Shown one piece after another: positions 1 to 6,276 of a stretch of DNA of 15,563 bases (the stretch's first letter is position 1; every line of letters starts with the position of its first letter). Origin of the DNA: JAKBCQ01 sp021807585 (GTDB taxonomy: Bacteria > Planctomycetota > Planctomycetia > Isosphaerales > Isosphaeraceae); contig DAHWFG010000426.1 in NCBI GenBank assembly GCA_027325115.1, forward strand, positions 1-15,563, written 5' to 3'. Both the position numbers and the translations under genes were made by a program. The notes below the pieces were generated by a model. The model searched no databases. It saw nothing but the letters and a program-made list of their open reading frames with translations, and was not told the DNA's origin.

Positions 1-1371
1 AAAGAGATCGAATCGAAGCTGAAAGATATGACCGAAGGCAAGCCCGAGGAGATCGCGCGGAAAAAGGCGATCGCGGCCCGCGCCTCGCGATATAACGGTG
101 AGATCAAGCGAGCGCTCGCCGATTGGTTCGGCCACTACAACGGCTACGACCCCGTCTTTTCTTGGTGGAATCAAGACTTATACAAAACGGCGGATCAGGC
201 GATCGGCGATTACGGTCGCTTTCTCGACGAGAAGCTCGTCGGCTTGAAACCCCCGGCCGCGGCGGAATCGACCGAAGCCGATCGCCCGCGCGGCGGGAGG
301 CGATTCGGCGGAGGAGGAGGGATGAGACGCGTGTCGGCGGACGACCCGATCATCGGCGACCCGATCGGACGCTCCGCGCTCGCCGACGAACTTGAGAACG
401 AGATGATCCCCTACTCTCCCGAGGATCTGATCGCGCTCGCCGAAAAACAATTCAAATGGTGCGAGGCGGAAATGATCAAAGCGTCGCGCGAGCTCGGCTA
501 CGGCGACGACTGGAAAAAAGCTCTTGAACATGTCAAGCAAAAACACGTCGAGCCCGGCAAACAGCCGGCGCTGATCCGCGAGCTCGCCGAGGAGGCGATC
601 GCTTTCATCGACAAAAACGACCTCGTGACGATCCCCAAACTCGCTCGCGAAACCTGGCGCATGGATATGATGTCGCCGCAAATGCAACTCGTCAATCCGT
701 TCTTCACCGGAGGCGCGGTCATCTCGGTGTCTTATCCCACAAACACGATGACGTACGAACAAAAACTGATGAGCATGCGCGGCAATAATATGCATTTTAG
801 TCGCGCGACGGTTCATCACGAGGTGATCCCCGGTCATCATCTGCAACTATTTATGCAATCGCGGTATAAGCCTTACCGGCGAACGTTCAGCACGCCGTTT
901 CTGGTCGAGGGGTGGGCGCTTTACTGGGAATTGTTGCTCTGGGATCTCAATTTCCAGCGATCTCCCGAGGATCGGATCGGCATGCTGTTCTGGCGGATGC
1001 ATCGGTGCGCGCGGATTATCTTTTCGCTTAATTTTCATCTGGGAAAGATGACTCCGCAACAATGTATTGATTATTTGGTCGATCGCGTCGGTCACGAGCG
1101 CGACAACGCGACGGGCGAGGTGCGCCGATCGTTCGGCGGGGGTTATTCCCCCTTGTATCAGGCGGCGTACATGTTGGGGGGCTTTCAGCTCAAAGCGCTC
1201 CGGCGCGAACTCGTCGACACGGGAAAGATGTCTAACAAGCAATTCCACGACGCCGTGCTGCGCGAAGGAGCGATCCCGATCGAGATGATTCGAGCCTCGC
1301 TCACCAAGCAGGAATTGACCCCCGATTTCAAAACGAACTGGAAATTCGAGGGAGAGAAACCGGGCGAATAA
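1..1371 (+). CDS. DUF885-family putative metallopeptidase (5' truncated)
   Basis: The reading frame is open from base 1 and the first in-frame ATG (28) has no convincing ribosome-binding site, so the real start lies upstream of the window; about 456 codons are visible. The fold signature is the HEVIPGH motif followed by HLQ (His264, Glu265, His270 counted from the ATG at 28) and a downstream VEGWALYWE segment with Glu294. This is the HExxxGH plus Glu pattern of the DUF885 family, thought to be zinc-dependent peptidases. Substrate and localisation cannot be read from this fragment because the N-terminus, where a signal peptide would sit, is missing. Residues about 85-100 form a Gly/Arg-rich low-complexity insert that is probably a flexible loop. 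The gene is followed by a non-coding stretch with a candidate terminator. Family assignment is firm; enzymatic activity is inferred from the intact motif. Confidence 0.85.
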   Translation, partial: KEIESKLKDMTEGKPEEIARKKAIAARASRYNGEIKRALADWFGHYNGYDPVFSWWNQDLYKTADQAIGDYGRFLDEKLVGLKPPAAAESTEADRPRGGRRFGGGGGMRRVSADDPIIGDPIGRSALADELENEMIPYSPEDLIALAEKQFKWCEAEMIKASRELGYGDDWKKALEHVKQKHVEPGKQPALIRELAEEAIAFIDKNDLVTIPKLARETWRMDMMSPQMQLVNPFFTGGAVISVSYPTNTMTYEQKLMSMRGNNMHFSRATVHHEVIPGHHLQLFMQSRYKPYRRTFSTPFLVEGWALYWELLLWDLNFQRSPEDRIGMLFWRMHRCARIIFSLNFHLGKMTPQQCIDYLVDRVGHERDNATGEVRRSFGGGYSPLYQAAYMLGGFQLKALRRELVDTGKMSNKQFHDAVLREGAIPIEMIRASLTKQELTPDFKTNWKFEGEKPGE

Positions 1372-1762
1372 CGCCTTGATTGCGAACTCGATCGAATCGA
1401 ACCAAGCGCGAAAGAAAATCGACTTCGCCCGATTCGAATGAACGCCATCGTATCGATTGTTTCGAGTTTAACGATCGCGCGGATCGAAACGGAGATTGAT
1501 CCGCGTCGTCGTTTTTTCGCCGGCTCACAAAGGCGAATCGGTTTGTTTCGACGCCCGATAACAAAAACTTGAGAAAAAATCGGACGAATCCGGCGCGTCG
1601 GCGAAACGGCGTGTAAACTTGATTCGGAAGCGGGAAAAAAAGCCAAGCCCCGCCGTCAAAACATAAGGAATCGGTCGAGCCGGCGTAATCCGCAAAATCG
1701 ATCGCCTCAACTCGGCGATCAACCGAACGCTCGACCCTCGGACGCCGTTTGAGGTCACAACC
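1372..1762. other. Intergenic region between the DUF885 and amidase genes
   Basis: This 391-bp stretch shows no convincing coding frame. It holds the candidate terminator listed separately and, at its right end, the GAGGT Shine-Dalgarno of the amidase gene (1751-1755). I could not find a -35/-10 pair with acceptable spacing, so the amidase promoter is unidentified. Confidence 0.5.
1477..1517 (+). terminator. Candidate intrinsic terminator after the DUF885 gene
   Basis: CGCGGATC (1478-1485) and GATCCGCG (1498-1505) form a perfect 8-bp stem around a 12-nt loop, with one extra G-T pair outside it. A run of six T begins at 1512, six bases after the stem. The gap between stem and T-run is longer than in a classical terminator, so this is a moderate call. 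Confidence 0.4.
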
Positions 1763-2731
1763 ATGACGAATCGCCTTCGCTTTTTTCCATTGATTTTTAA
1801 ATCAACACACAAAATTGTATTATCATTGGTCGTCGTCTCCGCGGCGTTCTCGTCGGGATGCAATCGCGAGCGTACGTCGATGCGTCCGGTGTTCGTGACG
1901 CCTCCGGGCGCGACGGTGATCGACGTTCCCGCGACTCCGCATGTCGACGAATCGTATCCGAGCGTGATCAACCCTCCCGCGCCGCCGGCGGCGCCTTCGA
2001 AGCGGCTCGACTCCGAGCCGACGCTCAATCCCGAATTGTTGCGGAAGAAATCCAATTCAAACGGCGACTCGCGTGATAATAATAACAACCCTCCCCCCTC
2101 TCCCGCGGCCGAGGCGCCCGTCGGCGCGACGCTCAACGGCCCGCGATCGACGGTCGCGCGGTCGCGGGTCGCGACTCTTCGGGCCAAACTCGAACGCTTC
2201 GTCGACGATCCCGGCGATCTCTTCCAACCCCCCAAGGCCGACCGTCGCTGGAAGTACATCGTCCTTCATCAGAGCAAGGCCGACGAAGGGGGTTACGCGA
2301 GCATCGATCGTGAGCATCGCGAACGCCTCGGCTGGTCGGGTTGCGGATATCATTTTGTGATCGGCAACGGATCGGATTCTCCCGACGGTCGCATCGAAGT
2401 CGCACGCCGCTGGTCGGATCAAAAACAGGGAGCTCACTGCCGCGACGGAGTTTATCCCGATTTAAACGAATACGGAATCGGCGTATGCCTCGTAGGGGAT
2501 CTTGATAAAGCCCCTCCAACCGCCAAACAAATCGAGGCCGCGAAGGCGCTCGTCGCGTATTTGAGCGAACGATACAAAATCCCCGCCGAACGGATCGCGC
2601 CCCACTCGACCTTCGCCAAAACCCGCACCGATTGCCCCGGAGCGAAGTTCCCCGTTCAGTCGGTTTTGGGGCGCCGAGTCGCGAGCCGGACCGACGATTT
2701 CAATCCATCCGATTCATCGCTGAATCGCTGA
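1763..2731 (+). CDS. N-acetylmuramoyl-L-alanine amidase (Amidase_2/PGRP fold), putative lipoprotein
   Basis: 322 residues. Residues 1-33 look like an export signal: basic start, hydrophobic LVVVSAAF, then SSGC with Cys33 as possible lipid anchor; the -3 position is Ser rather than Leu, so the lipobox is imperfect. Residues 34-155 are Pro/Ser/Asn-rich and probably disordered, tethering the enzyme away from the membrane. The catalytic domain (about 160-300) matches the T7-lysozyme/PGRP fold: zinc ligands His169 (VLHQS), His281 (PHST) and Cys291 (TDCPG), with Tyr196 in GYHF. The T7 catalytic Lys is replaced by Thr289, as in several active PGRPs. The family cleaves the bond between muramic acid and L-Ala of peptidoglycan stems. 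The ATG at 1763 is supported by GAGGT seven bases upstream. The gene converges on the NUDIX gene with only 16 bp between stops. Role: cell-wall turnover or recycling (inference). Confidence 0.88.
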   Translation: MTNRLRFFPLIFKSTHKIVLSLVVVSAAFSSGCNRERTSMRPVFVTPPGATVIDVPATPHVDESYPSVINPPAPPAAPSKRLDSEPTLNPELLRKKSNSNGDSRDNNNNPPPSPAAEAPVGATLNGPRSTVARSRVATLRAKLERFVDDPGDLFQPPKADRRWKYIVLHQSKADEGGYASIDREHRERLGWSGCGYHFVIGNGSDSPDGRIEVARRWSDQKQGAHCRDGVYPDLNEYGIGVCLVGDLDKAPPTAKQIEAAKALVAYLSERYKIPAERIAPHSTFAKTRTDCPGAKFPVQSVLGRRVASRTDDFNPSDSSLNR

Positions 2732-2747
2732 GAATTCGAGCAACGGC

Positions 2748-3332
2748 TTATGGATCCGATTTCGGTCGATTCAATTGAAGCCTTAAACGACGAATCTCTT
2801 CATGATAAAGCGCAATGATCGTCATTGAATCGGTGATTGTTCCCGATTCGACCATTGCGAGCGCCTTTTCGAGGGGAACCTTACGGATTTCAAGGCGTTC
2901 GGTCCCTTCGGGGTCGCTCGGTCCCGGGGTTAAATCGCGGGCTCGATAAATCAGGGCGATTTCATCGGTGACCGAATTCGAGAGCCGCGCCGAGACGATC
3001 GATTCGAGGTTTCCGGCGACGAGCCCTGTTTCCTCGCGAAGCTCGCGGGCCGCTGCGATCTCGGGGGATTCGTCGACCGGACCCCCTCCCTCGGGGATTT
3101 CCCAACTGTATTCGTCGATCGTATACCGATATTGACCGACGAGCCAAACGTCACCCGTCTCGTCGACGGGAAGAACTCCGATCGCTCGATTTTTGTACGA
3201 GACGACGCCGTAAATGCCGGGTCGACCGTCGGGTCGAATCACGTCGTCCTCGCGGACGGAGATCCACGGATTGTCGTAAATCGGCCGAGTCGAAACGGTT
3301 TTCCACGGGTTCGACGAATCGTCGGGGTGCAT
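2748..3332 (-). CDS. NUDIX hydrolase, ADP-ribose pyrophosphatase-like
   Basis: 194 residues with a complete Nudix box at residues 82-104 (Gx5Ex7RELxEExGL), including catalytic Glu97, Glu100 and Glu101 that hold Mg2+. The N-terminal strand region (WKTVSTRPIYDNPWISVRED) and the late TDSMTIIALY segment resemble the ADP-ribose/ADP-sugar pyrophosphatase (NudF-like) subgroup, which splits ADP-ribose to AMP and ribose 5-phosphate in the cytoplasm. The ATG (complement of 3330-3332) has AAGG six bases upstream on the minus strand. It is transcribed divergently from the sigma-factor gene and converges on the amidase gene. The Nudix call is certain; exact substrate is an inference, since Nudix enzymes vary widely. 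Confidence 0.9.
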   Translation of the reverse strand: MHPDDSSNPWKTVSTRPIYDNPWISVREDDVIRPDGRPGIYGVVSYKNRAIGVLPVDETGDVWLVGQYRYTIDEYSWEIPEGGGPVDESPEIAAARELREETGLVAGNLESIVSARLSNSVTDEIALIYRARDLTPGPSDPEGTERLEIRKVPLEKALAMVESGTITDSMTIIALYHEEIRRLRLQLNRPKSDP

Positions 3333-3526
3333 CGGCGGCCTTGATATTAAGGTTTATTGAATCAAGCGGTGATTATTCCCACGACTTAGGATCGAGTCCG
3401 CGTCGTAGCGACCGCGGACAGAAGCATAGCCGGCGAACGCGGGGGTCGTCTATGATAACGGCTATTCGAGCGTAAAGCGTTCGCTTGGACGCGTCGAAAT
3501 CCAATACTCGCGATAAGAGCGATTCG

Positions 3527-4165
3527 ATGATGGCGACGACCGATTCCGATCAGATCCTGGTTCGCGAGGTTCGCGGCGGCGACGCGAGGGCTTGGCATCA
3601 ATTGATCGAGCGGTTCGAAGGGCGATTGCTGGCTTTTGTCGATAGCCGCATTCACGACCGGGCGGCGAGCGAAGACGTCGTTCAAGAGACGTTCGTCGGG
3701 TTTCTGACGAGTTTGCCGCATTACGACGAAAAACGCGATCTTGAAGCGTACCTGTTTTCGATCGCGGCGCATAAGTTAACCGATCATCTACGGAAACAAG
3801 GGCGAAGGCCGGTCGATCAGTTCGGCTCGGACGATCACGGCAGGCCGCTCGAAGAGGTTCCAGGAGACGCTCGGGGAGCTTCGAGCATCGCTCGGAGCGA
3901 CGAGCGTCGAGTCGCCGAGGAACGCGTTTTGGGCGAATCGCTCGGCAAGCTCGTTCACGAATGGGTTTCCAAAGGAGATTTCGATCGACTCCGATGCCTG
4001 GAATTGATCATCGTTAAAGGGTGGGCGAATAAAGATGTCGCCAAGCTTTTGGGTATGACCGAGCAGGCGGTCGCGAGCTATAAATTTCAGGCGATCGGCA
4101 GGCTCCGCGACATGGCTCGGAAGGCGGGATTGACGCTTGAAGCGCTCGGCGACGATGTCGATTGA
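3527..4165 (+). CDS. ECF-type RNA polymerase sigma factor
   Basis: 212 residues from ATG 3527. Region sigma-2 spans about 12-93, with the DVVQETFVGFL helix (residues 50-60) and the SIAAHKLTDHLRK segment typical of core-binding and -10 recognition. An acidic/Gly linker (95-135) is followed by sigma-4 at about 150-200, whose HTH is KGWANKDVAKLLGMTEQAVA. An in-frame TTG at 3485 would add 14 residues but has no ribosome-binding site, whereas AAGAG (3515-3519) precedes ATG 3527 by seven bases. A second ATG follows directly at 3530. The next gene, 62 bp downstream on the same strand, encodes a Cys/His protein that is probably its regulator or partner. Such planctomycete sigma factors lack known regulons, so the target genes are unknown. 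Confidence 0.92.
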   Translation: MMATTDSDQILVREVRGGDARAWHQLIERFEGRLLAFVDSRIHDRAASEDVVQETFVGFLTSLPHYDEKRDLEAYLFSIAAHKLTDHLRKQGRRPVDQFGSDDHGRPLEEVPGDARGASSIARSDERRVAEERVLGESLGKLVHEWVSKGDFDRLRCLELIIVKGWANKDVAKLLGMTEQAVASYKFQAIGRLRDMARKAGLTLEALGDDVD

Positions 4166-4227
4166 AAACATTATATCGCCGATGTTCATATCCGTTCGAT
4201 CTCTATCCAATATGGACACATTGATCT

Positions 4228-4668
4228 ATGCATCATCAAACCGAACCGACGAACGCGGCGATCGGCGACGACCAATTGCTCGGCTATCTCGCCGAAAACT
4301 TGTCGGCGGAGGAGATGGCGCGGGTGGAAAAGGCGTTGCGTGCTTCGGCGGAGCTGCGGGAACGGCTTGAACGAGCCCGCGCCGATCGTGGCGATCTCGG
4401 CCTGCACACGCTCGGAGCCATCTGGAAAAGACGCAGACTCACTTGCCCGAGCCGGCAAGAGCTCGGTGGATTTTTGCTCGACGCGATCGACCCGTGTCTC
4501 TCCGAATACATCACGTTTCATCTCGATACGATCGAATGTTCGTTTTGCCGAGCCAATCTCGCGGATCTCAAAGACAAATCCGATCGCCGCGAAACCGACG
4601 CCGAACATCGCCGCAAACGGATCTTCCATTCGAGCCGCGGATTGCTCGGCGACGAAAAACCCGTTTGA
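4228..4668 (+). CDS. Putative sigma-factor partner protein with Cys/His cluster
   Basis: 146 residues, soluble, with no membrane helix or signal peptide. The N-terminal part (15-50, LGYLAENLSAEEMARVEKAL) resembles the helical start of anti-sigma factors. The middle (60-115) contains LGAIWKRRRLTCPSRQELG and then His98, Cys104 and Cys107 in FHLDTIECSFC, an H-x5-C-x2-C arrangement close to, but wider than, the zinc-anti-sigma H-x3-C-x2-C motif; Cys73 could be a fourth ligand. The C-terminus (115-146) is charged and probably flexible. It lies 62 bp after the ECF sigma factor on the same strand, which supports co-transcription and a regulator/partner relationship. I remember similar proteins next to planctomycete ECF genes, but without a search this is not proof. 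There is no clear ribosome-binding site before ATG 4228. Confidence 0.65.
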   Translation: MHHQTEPTNAAIGDDQLLGYLAENLSAEEMARVEKALRASAELRERLERARADRGDLGLHTLGAIWKRRRLTCPSRQELGGFLLDAIDPCLSEYITFHLDTIECSFCRANLADLKDKSDRRETDAEHRRKRIFHSSRGLLGDEKPV

Positions 4669-4720
4669 AGATGCGGCGACGGACCTCGAGCAAGCGAAAC
4701 CAAACCCCCGTTCGGAAGCG

Positions 4721-4754
4721 ATAATAAATTGTTATAATGTTATTATTTAATATC
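4721..4754 (+). repeat. AT-rich near-repeat, left copy
   Basis: This 34-bp AT-rich box begins with ATAATAAAT and ends with an 18-base block matching 16 of 18 positions in the box at 6087-6121. The two copies lie in the same orientation on either side of the oxidoreductase gene. Low sequence complexity makes chance resemblance possible. Confidence 0.4.
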
Positions 4755-4755
4755 T

Positions 4756-4829
4756 TTGACTTATTTTTCGGTCAAGGCTCACGCTTCCGCGTGTCGGTTT
4801 CGGACGATTCCGAAACCCTCGATAACGAG
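4756..4829. other. Array of four consecutive stem-loops
   Basis: Read left to right: TTGAC/GTCAA (4756-4760, 4771-4775), CACGC/GCGTG with loop TTCC (4780-4793), a perfect 9-bp stem GGTTTCGGA/TCCGAAACC with loop CGAT (4796-4817), and CTCG/CGAG with loop ATAA (4818-4829). They are almost back to back. The 9-bp stem is the strongest terminator candidate for either flanking gene, although a T-run is absent on both strands. Confidence 0.5.
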
Positions 4830-4967
4830 TTTATACAAGTAAATATATTTCTTGAGCGATTACGAAACGCTCGCGATCGCGTCATTTGCGATAATAATTC
4901 GATTCAATCGCAGCCGCTTCGGGCTCGCATTTTGGCGTCGGGCGGGAGTCGATCAAACCGAGAGCGG

Positions 4968-5963
4968 CTACGCAAGCTCGATCACGATCTTGCCGTGGAG
5001 CGTGCCGGCTCGGCCGAGGGTGTTGTCTTCCAGCAGCTTGTGCGCGGCGGCGGCCTGATCGATCGGCATCGTTCGACCGATCACGGGCTTGAGCTTCCCC
5101 TCGATGCTCCAGGCGTTGATCGCATCGGCGCAAACGCGCTGTTCTTGAGGTGTCGCATTGAACATCGCAAAGCCGAAAAGCGAACAATCACGGGTGTAAA
5201 ACGATCCGAGCGGAAGAGTGGGCAGCGCGGTTCGCCCCGCGGTCAAAATCATCCGGCCGCGCCTTCGTAACAATGGAATTGACACCTCAAGATTCGGCTC
5301 GCGTTGTGTTTCAAACCATACGTCGATCCCTTCGGGGGCGAAGCCGCGCAATTCGGAAACGATATCGTCGGTTTTGTAATTGAGCGCCAAATCGGCGCCG
5401 AGGCCCCGACAAAGCTCGACGCGATCATCCGACCCGGCGCATGTTGCCACGCTCGCGCCCGCGGCCTTGGCCATCTGGATCACGATCGACCCCACCCCTC
5501 CCGAACCACCCGGCACGTAAACTTTCTCACCGGGCTTCAGATTGCCGTGTTTGAACAAACCGAGATGCGCCGTGATGCCGACTAGCGCAATCGCAGCCGC
5601 GTCGGCGTCGGTCGTCTCTTTGGGAGTCGGGTAAAGCCAATCCTCGCCGACCGCGGCGAACTCGGCGGTCACCCCCTGCCTTCCCAACAACCCCTGATTC
5701 GAACCCCATACGCGAGCTCCCGGCTGGAATCGCGTACATTCCTTGCCGACCTCGACGACCGTCCCCGCCAAATCCGATCCAATAATGTACGGATACGCGA
5801 GAGGCATCGTCACCGTGCCCGCGCGGATGTACAGATCGATCGGGTTGACCGACGTCGCGGCGATCTGAACAAGAGCGTCTCTGGGTCCGATTTTCGGCTT
5901 CGGAAGCTCGCCGACCTGGATCGACTCGGGAGGACCGGGCTGACTGATGAACGCCGCTTTCAT
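4968..5963 (-). CDS. Zinc-independent quinone oxidoreductase-like MDR protein
   Basis: 331 residues of the medium-chain dehydrogenase/reductase superfamily. The N-terminal GroES-like domain (about 1-125) includes SVNPIDLYIRAG (38-49) and GSDLAGTVVEVG (62-73), hallmarks of the zeta-crystallin/quinone reductase branch. The Rossmann domain carries GGSGGVG (152-158), the NADPH-binding loop of that branch. The structural-zinc Cys cluster of alcohol dehydrogenases is absent, so this is a zinc-free reductase, likely reducing quinones or enones with NADPH in the cytoplasm. The ATG (complement of 5961-5963) has GAGG ten bases upstream on the minus strand. It is transcribed away from the aminotransferase gene and is bracketed by AT-rich near-repeats. 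The true substrate cannot be told from sequence. Confidence 0.88.
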   Translation of the reverse strand: MKAAFISQPGPPESIQVGELPKPKIGPRDALVQIAATSVNPIDLYIRAGTVTMPLAYPYIIGSDLAGTVVEVGKECTRFQPGARVWGSNQGLLGRQGVTAEFAAVGEDWLYPTPKETTDADAAAIALVGITAHLGLFKHGNLKPGEKVYVPGGSGGVGSIVIQMAKAAGASVATCAGSDDRVELCRGLGADLALNYKTDDIVSELRGFAPEGIDVWFETQREPNLEVSIPLLRRRGRMILTAGRTALPTLPLGSFYTRDCSLFGFAMFNATPQEQRVCADAINAWSIEGKLKPVIGRTMPIDQAAAAHKLLEDNTLGRAGTLHGKIVIELA

Positions 5964-6086
5964 GGTGATCGAGCCTCAAACACGATACCGCACGCACACC
6001 CGAACGAGATGAATTGTCGCGCCGCGCGCGCCCCTCGGTCAAGAATCCCCTCGCCGGCGCGAAGCGAAACGCTTCGATCGATAACA

Positions 6087-6121
6087 ATAATAAATACAAA
6101 TATATGTTATTTTTTAATAAC
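6087..6121 (+). repeat. AT-rich near-repeat, right copy
   Basis: This 35-bp box starts with the same ATAATAAAT as 4721-4729, and its last 18 bases (6104-6121) match 4737-4754 at 16 of 18 positions. Here the block also forms the perfect small hairpin GTTATT-TTTT-AATAAC. Confidence 0.4.
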
Positions 6122-6210
6122 TGAATATAATTATGAAAAAGTTCGACGACGGCGAATCCTTCGACGATTCGTCGCGCGTTGAACGTCGGCTCGGGTTCCC
6201 ACGAACATTT

Positions 6211-6238
6211 TTGACGCGGTCGCGGTCGGATCTATAAT
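6211..6238 (+). promoter_or_regulatory. Sigma70-type promoter of the aminotransferase gene
   Basis: TTGACG (6211-6216) and TATAAT (6233-6238) are separated by 16 bp. Transcription would begin near 6245, leaving a leader of about 30 nt with the ribosome-binding site GAGGAGG at 6265-6271. The promoter shares TTGACnCGGTCG and CTATAATTG with the one at 12336. Confidence 0.8.
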
Positions 6239-6276
6239 TGAACGTGAAGACGGTCGTTTGAGACGAGGAGGTCGCC

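Larger units (their letters stand above)
4669..4967. other. Convergent intergenic region rich in stem-loops
   Basis: About 300 bp between two convergent genes, with no credible ORF. The left half is strikingly AT-rich (4721-4770) in a GC-rich window. It is followed by a run of stem-loops (4756-4829) and further inverted repeats: GAGCG/CGCTC (4854-4858, 4868-4872), the palindrome GCGATCGC (4873-4880) and TGCGAT/ATCGCA (4887-4892, 4907-4912). It probably ends transcripts from both sides, but no stem has a proper downstream T-run. Confidence 0.5.
5964..6276. other. Divergent intergenic region with AT-rich core and stem-loops
   Basis: 313 bp between divergent genes, without a credible ORF. It contains a 7-bp hairpin CGAAGCG/CGCTTCG with loop AAA (6060-6076), an AT-rich core (6080-6140) with the hairpin GTTATT/AATAAC (6106-6121), a 9-bp stem with one G-T pair (6150-6174, loop CTTCGAC), and the promoter at 6211-6238. 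The oxidoreductase promoter should also lie here but I could not identify it. Confidence 0.5.

Noticed and set aside
178..846. 222-codon open frame on the minus strand inside the DUF885 gene
   Set aside because: It lies antisense to a gene with a clear catalytic motif, has no recognisable domain, and long antisense frames are expected in GC-rich, GATCG-rich DNA.
1525..2259. 244-codon minus-strand frame across the amidase 5' half
   Set aside because: Low-complexity product, no domain, and it overlaps a real amidase gene that has a signal peptide and catalytic residues.
3451..3456. TATGAT as a -10 box for the sigma-factor gene
   Set aside because: No matching -35 hexamer 16-18 bp upstream and no recognisable ECF-type AAC/CGT pair; left unannotated.
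4733..4738. TATAAT that could be a -10 box
   Set aside because: No -35 element at suitable spacing, and on the plus strand it leads into a convergent spacer with no gene to express.
4873..4880. GCGATCGC as evidence for a cyanobacterial origin
   Set aside because: The HIP1-like octamer is explained by the general CGATCG excess here, and gene content points to a planctomycete.
4737..5270. 177-codon plus-strand frame starting in the AT-rich spacer
   Set aside because: Most of it is antisense to the oxidoreductase C-terminus and shows no domain or ribosome-binding site.
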